Assembly: GCA_949825045.1 (NCBI GenBank)
Contig: OX463810.1
Span: 38,140,201-38,204,200 of the forward strand
Length of the DNA: 64,000 bases
Source of the DNA: Argyresthia goedartella
Taxonomy: Eukaryota > Arthropoda > Insecta > Lepidoptera > Argyresthiidae
Direction: 5' to 3'
The notes beneath the pieces are model-generated. The model searched no databases and was not told the DNA's origin. It worked only from the letters and a program-made list of their open reading frames with translations. Below are positions 54,835-64,000 of the stretch, piece after piece. The translations under genes and the position numbers were made by a program. Positions within the stretch are counted from its first letter, which is position 1. Each line of letters starts with the position of its first letter.

Positions 54835-57800
54835 TCAGTAAGCAAATCCCTTCTTCGCTTCCCGTTTCAGGCCGTAATATGCGAGGAGGGTCCATCCTAG
54901 AGTAATAAAGAGGAAACCGAAACTATCTATCAATACAAAGTTAGACGAAAATCCGTTCTCGCGGAGGTATGAGGCACCATCCCTCACGCAACCTTGGCTG
55001 CTTTCCGCGGGACAATCTGAAACAAGTGCCATCACATGAGAGATGTTAGCGCCACGATGATTTTTATTTTTGGAGGATTCTTATGCATCTCATGCATTAT
55101 ACAGCTAGGTATGGCGTTCCAGTACTGTCAAATCCACAGCACGTCATAAAGTAGTTACTGAATTATTACGTGTGTGCATTTCACAATACTGGATCGCTTT
55201 CTGTATACCTAAATCATGAATTCATGATGCAGCTCTGATATTGCTAATTGCTTAATACTTTGTCTACAGGAAATTCGGACTTGGTCAATGCACTATAGCA
55301 TAATAGTCATTGTTGATGACCTTCTTACTCATACAGAAATACTTCATCGGTTTTTTTCCGGGACAAAGCCTCTCAGTTTAACTCGATTAATGTGCGTGTA
55401 TCGGCCAACAAATATTTCTTTATGTGAAGAATAAATCGTTTTTACTTATTTAGATTCGTTCGTGATAACGTCTTTTGAAACAAATACATTTTGCCAGAAA
55501 CTACTTACCAATCACCAAAATCTGCCTCCAATAGATATTACTCAGTGCATCCAACGAGTAGAAGAACTGAGATATATACTTGATGCTGACTAGCCAGAGA
55601 GGAATTGAGGAGAGACGGAGGAAGCCACCAGCTGTCAGGAAAAGGGGCATGTCGATACAGGACATGAGGTCCATCGGGACAGCGAAGGATACTGTTAGGG
55701 CCCCAATTCCAAGACCTGTACAGACATCATTGATGTTTATATAATTAATTCAATAATACTCACAAAGACATAGACCAATAAGACTACCAGTACTCTCTGT
55801 AAGATTCTAAGGGAGGTGATGGATATGGCACAGAAAGGGATGTATGAAAACATCATGAGAATGACCATGTATGACAGAGCAGAGTAGTGACAAGTTTTCT
55901 AAGGAATGGATTAGTTTCTAAGCTCTTAATATTTCTCAATATTTTGATTCTGTGGAATAAATAAATATGAGTTTCTAAGTGCGAAATAGTTATAGACTAA
56001 AGCATCGACTGATTAATCGTTAATCAATTAATCTTAATAATGCTTGGTTTGATGGCAAGCTTACGGTTAACAATGTTAGCTATAATCAACGAATAAGTAA
56101 TATAGCTACATATATAATCAAGTGCAGTGCATTGAGTTAATTCTATGATATCCTCAGATTAAAATAAGAACCAATGATTAGACTCATAATTGACAAGATA
56201 AGCATTGACATCTAAAACTGGGTCTAGTAAGCAACCCAATTCCCAGAAGTACGGCTTGTTTGCTAAATTGACAAGTAAATTATTAATTTTATGGAAACTC
56301 AATTAAGTCTGACGTACTAATGGAGTGAATGATTTATTCCATGCATATGATACAAGGTTTTGCCTATTAATTCTGATGTACTTATTGCTATGAGGAAATG
56401 GATATAGTCCAGCGTCTGCAACCCACCCATAAACGTTTTGTTTGCATGTGTTAGTACATACTATGTAGGCTTCGTTATCATAACCACATAGTATTATATA
56501 TTATACCTATACCTCTTCTCCTTATTCAGGATGACATTTAATTATTATATATTATACCTATACCTCTTCTCCTTATTCAGGATGACATTTAATTATTATA
56601 TATTATACCTATACCTCTTCTCCTTATTCAGGATGACATTTAATTATTATATATTATACCTATACCTCTTCTCCTTATTCAGGATGACATTTAATTATTA
56701 TATATTATACCGATACCTCTTCTCCTTATTCAGGATGACATTTAATTATTATATATTATACCTATACCTCTTCTCCTTATTCAGGATGACATTTAATTAT
56801 TATATATTATACCTATACCTCTTCTCCTTATTCAGGATGACATTTAATTATTATATATTATACCGATACCTCTTCTCCTTATTCAGGATGACATTTAATT
56901 ATTATATATTATACCTATACCTCTTCTCCTTATTCAGGATGACATTTAATTAACTTGTCATATTTGGGGAATGATAGTACCCATCATTATGAACAACTTT
57001 CCCTAAGAAACAAATGGTCGCAAATGAAAAAATACTGATCCTCAGTACATTGACCCAGCTGATTTTAGGTTACTATGGGAGACCCAAAAAAAATTGCGAC
57101 CATAGGTTTCTAGTTCTTAATAATGGATACTATCATTTCCCAATATTTTGGGAATCAGCTACTTAAAGATCACCCTGCAACTAGAAACCTAAACACCTGA
57201 ACCCTAATTTAAATAGATTACGTATGTATTGCCTTACTCTTTGAACTAGACCAACCAACACGACAGTTGGAAGGTTGCGCTTTATGTAGAAAAAAATAGT
57301 GTTGTAGTCACAGTTGACCAATCCATTCGTTACAATTATTCGCATTATCCTCATTCCTAAATTAATAATTGATCGATCGATCGATTAATCGACGTACCTA
57401 CCTATTTTTCTAATTGAATCGATATGTCTTCGAATTTACTGAATTGTTTTTTACGAGTATGAAGCTTGCAATATAATCCAACTGTCATGTTGGTCTATAG
57501 TTGCATAAAAATATGAGTTTAATTAATTAGGTGCTTACCATAAGCAGTGGACCCCACGGCAGTGTATATGAGTGCTAGAATAAACTCGGCAGCAGTCAAC
57601 AAGTGATTGGGTAGTTGTACGAACATAGTGGCTAGTATCACGAACCCTAGCGGCCAGATGATGCATTTTGGAATCTGTTGAAAAAAATTAACTAAGTTGA
57701 GTATTTTTAATAGTTATTGGTACCTAAAAGTAGGTCAAGTGCGGAACGGACTCGTACACGAAGGGTTGCGTACCATCGTTCGAGAAAACGTGAGGACAAA

Positions 57801-59211
57801 AAAAAATAAAAAAATGTCCAAACGTGGTTTCGATACCAGTCCCTACAGATTGTGGATGCGATAAAACAAACATGAACATTTACATTCAGGCACATATATT
57901 GCTACTGGCCCCACACCCTCGGTCGTGGGAACCAGAAACAGCGACGTCACACACATATAAATATCCAAGACCTGGGGATTATTATTTTTATCCTTACCCC
58001 CAGCCGGGGATCGAACCCGGGACCTCTCGCATGGTAGGCAGAGCCACAACCGCTGCACCACAGAGAGAGAGTAGTTTTTCAGTGCCAAACCAATGGCACC
58101 TATTCTGAAAAGCTCATTGCAGATGGCGCTGGTGTTTTTGGGGCCTGTCTGATCTGTCAAAGTCGGCAAATTCTATTTACTTCTCCGTATAATATTTGGC
58201 ATCCTAACCTCATTTGAGGTTAATTTTACCAGTGTCAAGGGTATTTGAAGATTACGTGACGTTTTTGCCTCCAGCACCAGCGCCACCAAGTGTGAGCAAA
58301 GGTGGGCTATGTGCCAATACCGACGATGTTATTACGAAGGTGGCCCATTTCGGAGCGGAAATTGGAAACTATAAGAGATTGAAGTTTTTGATGTTAGGAA
58401 TAGATGTATTGTGACCGTCAAGTTATATATGTGAACGACCGAGAAAATTAGCCCTGTAATTATTTTTTAGCTTGTCACCAAACTAAGAAAACCATTTCAA
58501 GATAATTGTGTTCTCAGCCAAACTGTCGAAAAATGTAAAAGGATTACTGGAATCTCCACAAACATCAGTATATCTTCACTTGTCCTTTACAGTATATTTT
58601 TTTAAATTCCTCAGATGAACGAAACTCTTCGCCAATAAATAAATTAAAATTATAAAAAAATAATAACATTCAAAAAATAAATCTAAATAAATAAATTTTA
58701 AAATTATTTGTTGGTTAAGTTGGCTGTCATGTAAAACTGTGAAATGTTTTCGGTTTTTCGAAAATGAATACTTTCCACAACACTGTGTGTAATGAAATGT
58801 ACAGTGTAATGAAAATTATAATAAAGATGTAATTTTTCTCAAAATCGGCGGGTGCGATTCCCGCCTAGGAAAAAAGTTTAAAAATGTGATGATGCAGTTT
58901 TGCTTTTTATCAAAATCGATGTCAAACAACAAAAACCGCTATCTCTCATAGTTTCCGATTTCGCCCTTCATACCCTTCAACCTGTGTATCGTGAAAACTG
59001 CGATAATTTGATAATTTAAATTATGGTGATTTAGTTATTCGTAGGGGCCAGAGATATTAAAACACGTCTATTGTATTATCACCCCATTGTAGCGGAAACA
59101 GACATACACTTTCTGTGAAAATTTCAAATCTCTACCTATTACCGTTCCTGAGATACAGCCCGCTGACGATCCAACGGATGGACGGACGGACAGACGGACA
59201 GCGGAGGCAAG

Positions 59212-59301
<90 letters not shown>

Positions 59302-62300
59302 CAGCAATAGGGTCCCGTACGGTAGGGAATCCTAGAAAGCAGATATGATTCCGGAAATAAGTTATCAGTCCAATAAACTTAATTCTAAGTTGATCTAAGT
59401 GTCGAGATGAGAAAAGTGACTGGATTTTCCCGCATTAACTTGCTTTTATTGAGTGCCTAGGACTTTTAATTTTCTTACAACTTAAAACAATTTTGGAAAG
59501 TTACTAGTAGACTATTAAAATTTTTCACTAACATTTTTTTAGCAAGTCAACTCAATCTACAAAGGTAGGAAACAATAGTAAAAATAGGGAACTCTCCATA
59601 CTCACGAAAGCCAAAAACCTGGCAGTCAAATACGCCGACAGGCTATATAGACCCACTTCTCTCCTAAACAGGTGTATGCTATCGTTGAAGGCGTACAGAG
59701 CATTGTAGGACAGACCGTACGCGATCTCGCTGGTCAGCAGCCACAGGAACCCTTGCATGTCCTGCACCCCAGACTGGGTGGTGCCCCCGATGCCCATGTA
59801 GCACGTGCCTATGATGATGCTCGATATCATCTGCAAACAAAAGATGGTGACACCACTGTTTAGGAGACAATTACATCAAAAAGTACAATCAATCAATTAA
59901 TCTAATATAATTTTTTATTTTAATATAATTCATTTGTGAAACATAGGTTGCATAGGTGGTAAAACATAATGGGTCTTACCACAAAATAAACTATCGTTTA
60001 ATACTTGTTTAAAAACAAAAATTAACACCGTTTAACCTCAAAACAAACGTCAAATCCTATAATTTGACGTTTGTTTTGAGGTTAAACGGTGTTTAATATT
60101 TTTTGTGGTAACAGGGAAATAGGTCTCTCTGTGTTTAGCTACAGGCATACAAATATTTTACACACACACACACAGGTAGATCGTATTTAATGTCAACCGC
60201 TTATTAAAACATAAAAAATACAACAATAGCCTATGAAATACAAGCCAAACACGATCATTTGTAGCTCGGGGATACGTGAATGTAGACTAGCTTTGGATAC
60301 TCCATCCTATACAGGCATGTGGCAAGCATCTGGATTTTGCATTATTACTTATCACTGTTTGATGCTATATGAACGAATCTCTTTACTTGAGTACTCTGCA
60401 CCCCTGTGATAGTGACAATGGTGACGTTTGAGTTGTTGGTCATCATGCTGCAATACCATAAACCTTGTTGTAAATGTAATGTTGTATCGCTTGACCACCT
60501 CAGGCACTGCTTTGCGGATAGAACTTTTTCCCGAGTCCACTTTGGTCCCACTTAACTGTAACTTACCATTGATATAGCGAGCTGAATGATCTGGTCTTTT
60601 AGCGCGTGTTTCAGACACAACGACGATCTCCATACAAGTAGGCCGACTTGCTTGAACCAGTTTCTTCGAATGCTGCAATAAAACATACTTGTCATTTTCG
60701 GTAACTGTAGTGAGTTACCGAAACATCAATATTGACTAAATTCTGCAATTTTTCTTATGGTTTCTTACACTCTAAAAGCAGGTGCCGGCAAGGCTCTGTC
60801 TTCTACACTATCCTCGTATCTGTTGTAATATGTATTGTAGCACTCAACTATCCTGTCCACTTGACTGGTGTCGGTTGAGGGGTCAGTCGATATGGCCTTC
60901 ACGTAGTACTCAGCAGGGTTGTAGTTCAAAGGGCAATGGTGGTTGAGGCTGGAGAAATCAAACGGATGTTTTATTCCCACGAATTATTCCCAGAGGGGTA
61001 GTCTAAGGATCTCCACGATTTTTGGGAAAAACCTTTAATTATGTTTCTTCAAATCTAGTTAAAGCTGCAGCTAATACTGAAAACTGTTCTCTGTGTGGAG
61101 ATTGAAAAATAATCAATCCCACTTCTCAGAACCATATGTTGTGTGCGAATATGCAAATAAGAAGCTTAAACGAAGTACAGCACAATAATTTACCTTTCAA
61201 ACAAAGCCTTGCACTCATCCTGAGATCCATGAAACGCCAATTTGCCGTCTGCCATCAATATTATCGAGTTGAACTCCTTGAACAAATTCGACGATGGTTG
61301 GTGTATAGAGCATATGACCATCATACCTTTCTGAGTCAATTTCCTCAGTACACTCACGACTAACGCTGCGTTGTAACTGTCCAAGCCGGTGGTAGGCTCG
61401 TCGAGGAATAAGATTTTTGGGCTTGAAATTAGCTGTAAAATAATAACTTATTATTGGGACGTCTTGAGACCACTCCCATTCTGTTTGTATCCATATTTTG
61501 TCTTACCCGAGTTATGCTTGTTTACTAACTTTATTTGATTCTACTGTCTTCGTTTGACCACAATATTTGATTGACAAATCCATAAAAAATATATTGAGGT
61601 GTTAAAGTTATTCAGAGAATAGTCTTGTCTTGCCTTCGTAGAATGGGCCTAAGATTTTGTATTTAGATGTGTTGGAATATACGCCCTGCATAAACAACTT
61701 TACTCAGATATTATTTTGCAGTATTTACTAGTTTGTATGTAATATCGTGAAGCTCACCGAAGTAGCCAGCGAAAGCAATCGTTTCTCTCCGCCAGACAGT
61801 GACTTGATAACATTGTTCCTTAGCTTCTTCAGCATCAGCTCTTCCATCAGCATCTCTACCGCTAGTCGGTTCTCTGGTTTATTGTAGCTGCCTAGTTTCA
61901 TTTCTGTCTAAAATATGGATATTTTCATTAGTTTGTGTTTAATTTTAGCTGCGTGGCGATGGACTAGTCTCACAAAATGGAGCATTGAAGTATTAAGCTC
62001 GCCTTTGTATATTTAGTTTCCATTTAGATGTATCGGCATATTCTGTTTTATTGCAATAAAGTAAAAGGTAAGTAAGTAATTATTTAAGCATGGGCGTTAA
62101 TGAAACTCTTTATGAAAAGGCGTGTATTTTCCTTTATGTTGGTTTGGGACAAAGCCTTATTACTTGTCCCTGTATGTAGAGTCAGAATTGAATTAAATCT
62201 TATTTTATATATTTTTTTCATACAATTTATGACAATCCATCGCCAATAATAGCCAACACACCATGAACCGCAGGTGTTCAGCAACGGTGATGCTCTCCAT

Positions 62301-63711
62301 AAAGGCTTCGAACTGCGGTACAATCTCCAGCAGACCTTTAGGCATGTCCTGGACATTTACTCCGTTGATAGTCACCCCACCCGAGCTTGGCAGAGTCAAC
62401 TTTCCCGCTAGCGATACGAGGAGTGTGGTCTTACCCGCTCCGCTGAAGAACGAAGAGAAAAGCAAATAAACGTACTTACTAGCTACGACCCAATCCTAGA
62501 ACAGTGTCTTTCATATAACTTAATAAAGATCTACTTACTATCTATTATGCCCGAGCTACCCGAGGCTTGTTTTTCAAGCTAGGATAGTAAGCTAGAAATT
62601 CGCTTGCGATCTTGATTAAAAACAAGCTAGTGCTGATTATACGATGCTAGATAATTTTGAGCCAGTACCATCGCCGTAACTAAGGTGACAATACGTCCGT
62701 TAAGTAAAATTAACTGCATTCGTTAAAAAAAACTATTCGACTAAATTACTTCGGAAACTACGCCAATTCGCACTGGACGAATAAGTAGAAGACGTGATAG
62801 CAAAACGTAACAAAGGAAGTAACTATTTTCAATAATTCTTAATATTTTTTTTGTAGTGCAGAATCACGATGTGGCTTGACTTTATAAGATGGAATGGTGG
62901 CGTTCCACAAACATCCCTCTTCACGGTAAAATTGTACGAACTTTAAATTAATCTCGTTATTAGTTTAGGCCTCTTTTATCTTTAATTGACTCTGAAAACA
63001 CGTGGGTATTCATAAAAATAAAACGCGTAGTTACTGTTTACTAGCCAATCGAAAACTAGCTTTGCCGGTCACATGAAGCTAGTACATAAGATAGGATATT
63101 AAAATCTATGGTGAAAACTACTAGCTCAAAAAATAGAACCCGTCCTATTAAACTATCCTAGCTTGAGACGCAAGCTTAAAAGCTTTCTCGCTAGCTTACA
63201 AGCCTAGAAATGAAGCTAGTTCTGTATACTTGAAGCCAGAGTCACTAGCTTGCTGGCTTACTAACACTAGCATGCTATCCTAGCTTGAAAAACTAGCCTC
63301 ACGTAGCTCGGGCATTACTCTATGTTCACTTGTACTAACCTGGGACCGAGGATAGCGACCAATTCTCCCGCTTTAATACATCCTGAAACTGTATAAATAT
63401 TTTTCGATAAATAATGTTTGCAGGAGTCTTATTTTCAAATGTAAAATATTGTAATAATCTGTATCAGATATTTTTTATTATGTAAGCAATTAGTTATCGT
63501 CCCTTACTACCGAGAGAGACAGACAACTTCAAACTGATTTATTACTTTTCTACATACGAGTAAGTTGAAGATATAAAATCTCACCATGGTTTAAAAGTAT
63601 GACTTCAGGTTTTGTAGGTTTTATTCTGTACCACGGCTTTTCTTCTCGTGTCCATATTGTGAGATCATCGAAATTTAGCACAATTTTAGTCTTATGCTCA
63701 TCATAATTATT
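54835..63711 (-). CDS. ABCG half-transporter (brown-like), 11 exons seen, 5' end incomplete
   Basis: Exons in coding order: 63711-63585, 63388-63340, 62442-62262, 61907-61758, 61432-61194, 60948-60769, 60672-60567, 59830-59606, 57674-57539, 55715-55509 and 55016-54835. All boundaries are GT-AG and the frame is continuous for 593 residues to a TGA. Walker A is GPSGAGKTT, signature LSGGEKR, Walker B ILFLDEPTTGLDS and the switch segment CSIHQPSS. Six membrane segments follow. No in-frame Met lies in the first exon seen, so a start exon lies upstream. GIGGTTQSGVQDMQG and FRREVGLYSLSAY recall Drosophila Brown as I remember it. It probably pairs with another half-transporter for pigment-precursor transport. 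Confidence 0.92.
56492..56952. repeat. 51-bp minisatellite, about nine copies
   Basis: The unit starts ATGACATTTAATTATTATAT and repeats eight full times from 56531, with partial units at both ends. Copies 4 and 7 carry CCGATAC in place of CCTATAC, giving a three-unit (153-bp) higher-order pattern. Because 51 is divisible by three, one frame stays open for 140 codons by chance. It lies in an intron of the minus ABCG gene. Confidence 0.95.
57893..58072 (-). mobile_element. tRNA-derived SINE, family B, most complete copy
   Basis: The minus strand reads a tRNA-like head with GTGGTGCAGCGGTTGTGGC (box A region) and GGTTCGATCCC (box B). TCTTGGATATTTATATGTGT and GTTTCTGGTTCCCACGACC follow. It explains the headless pieces at 39322, 42750 and 48803. 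Confidence 0.8.
58073..59079. other. Intronic stretch, nothing recognised
   Basis: The frame at 58214-58414 has no known domain. The rest is AT-rich. Confidence 0.35.
59080..59345 (-). repeat. GGGTTCC/TCCGTCCG repeat, copy 3, expanded by (TA)n
   Basis: Reversed relative to the copies at 49990 and 53577: TTTCTGTGAAAATTTCAAAT, GACGGACGGACAGACGGACA, then a (TA)n tract, then GGGTCCCGTACGGTAGGGA. Confidence 0.65.
59215..59297. repeat. (TA)n microsatellite, about 41 units
   Basis: An uninterrupted alternating TA tract of ~83 bp lies in an intron of the minus ABCG gene. Confidence 0.95.
60024..60093. repeat. Perfect 32-bp-arm hairpin in an intron of the minus ABCG gene
   Basis: AACACCGTTTAACCTCAAAA... 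at 60024-60055 is exactly inverted at 60062-60093 around a 6-nt loop. An outer pair, TTACCACAAAA near 59976 and TTTTTTGTGGTAA near 60100, can extend the structure. The intron is the one homologous to intron 8 of the plus gene. Confidence 0.9.
62548..63314. mobile_element. 767-bp MITE, Harbinger-like, with TTA duplication
   Basis: The left end TGCCCGAGCTAC and a following GTTTTTCAAGCTAGGATAG are mirrored at 63264-63314 over about 50 bp with few changes. TTA flanks both sides (62545-62547 and 63315-63317), the 3-bp target typical of PIF/Harbinger elements. The interior is dense in GCTAG/CTAGC words and has no transposase. It lies in the intron after the 49-bp exon and ends 25 bp from that exon's edge. 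Confidence 0.85.
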
Positions 63712-64000
63712 CTGTAACGGATTATGAGTGAAATAAACTTATATTGAAGTCATTGGCTTTCATCAAAATCCTAGATAATAATAATAGTAGGAATTTAATA
63801 TATTAATATTAGTATCTAGTATACATAAATTAAAGAGTTATATATAGATTTTGTAGGTACCAAAGAGGGGTACAAATTGAACGAATACTGACCTCTAAAA
63901 ACCCCATTTATTTTTGCAATATCACAAGACACAGTTTACACTTTCGCCACACTCTCTGTAAAACGACTCCAACTAATCAATTAAGGCTTTGGCACACCAT
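63712..64000. other. Upstream intron of the minus ABCG gene
   Basis: The exon acceptor at 63712-63713 shows that coding sequence continues upstream. I found no convincing start exon before the window edge. Confidence 0.5.

Noticed and set aside
56531..56953. 140-aa open frame of repeated 17-residue units
   Set aside because: It is a by-product of a 51-bp minisatellite whose unit length is divisible by three. It lies in an intron and has no gene signals.
58005..58070. Possible tRNA gene on the minus strand
   Set aside because: The box B region continues into the SINE family B body, which recurs elsewhere without the head.
59068..59348. Frames of alternating Tyr-Ile on both strands
   Set aside because: They are translations of the (TA)n tract.
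1..64000. CRISPR arrays, operons, bacterial promoters or rRNA
   Set aside because: Spliced genes, poly(A) signals and eukaryotic transposons dominate. The only regular direct arrays are the 51-bp minisatellite and microsatellites.

Overview
This is a eukaryotic, AT-rich, repeat-laden window. It looks like an insect and most likely a moth or butterfly. That assignment is an inference from three things: two intron-split ABCG half-transporters of the white/brown/ok eye-pigment type, several tRNA-derived SINE families, and many LINE, TA-target and MITE families of a kind common in lepidopteran genomes. No prokaryotic signals were seen.

Region 1 (1-37.6 kb) is almost wholly transposable elements. 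It holds a LINE 3' end (1-318) and a nearly complete LINE with a perfect 9-bp target duplication (716-3716). Next comes a 2.57-kb element with ~125-bp terminal inverted repeats around a 438-aa protein of a family I cannot name functionally (5217-7786). A gutted Ty3/Gypsy copy follows (9.8-12.1 kb), then the 3' half of an unusual retroelement with a zinc knuckle and nuclease-like tail (13.6-15.0 kb). An apparently intact, very young Ty3/Gypsy element occupies 15791-23514. It has 1347-bp LTRs with no difference seen, a CCCC target duplication, gag, pol and an A AAA AAC slippery site. A decayed pogo/Tigger-like transposon with recognisable TIRs and TA duplication lies at 26735-30216, and a broken LINE at 30.5-32.1 kb.

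Region 2 (37.7-64.0 kb) holds two real host genes arranged tail to tail. The plus-strand gene (coding exons from 37721 to 54192) splices into a complete 647-residue ABCG half-transporter. The minus-strand gene (63711 down to 54835, 5' end outside or unresolved) encodes a second ABCG half-transporter. Stop codons are 642 bp apart and opposing poly(A) signals ~30 bp apart. Exon lengths match almost one for one (49, ~183, ~151, 239, 106, ~228, 136 nt), so they are ancient duplicates now in inverted orientation. Half-transporters of this group pair to move ommochrome or pteridine precursors into pigment granules. I infer the same role here, with the minus-strand gene closer to brown and the plus-strand gene a candidate for the related ok gene.

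The introns carry most of the unexplained structure. A ~370-bp inverted repeat brackets exon 5 of the plus gene. A 28-bp tandem triplication copies a splice donor. Near-perfect 32-bp-arm hairpins sit in the same homologous intron of both genes. The plus gene has a long hairpin in its presumed 3' UTR. A 51-bp minisatellite, a (TA)n tract, a G-run and several MITEs are also present, one MITE ending 25 bp from an exon.
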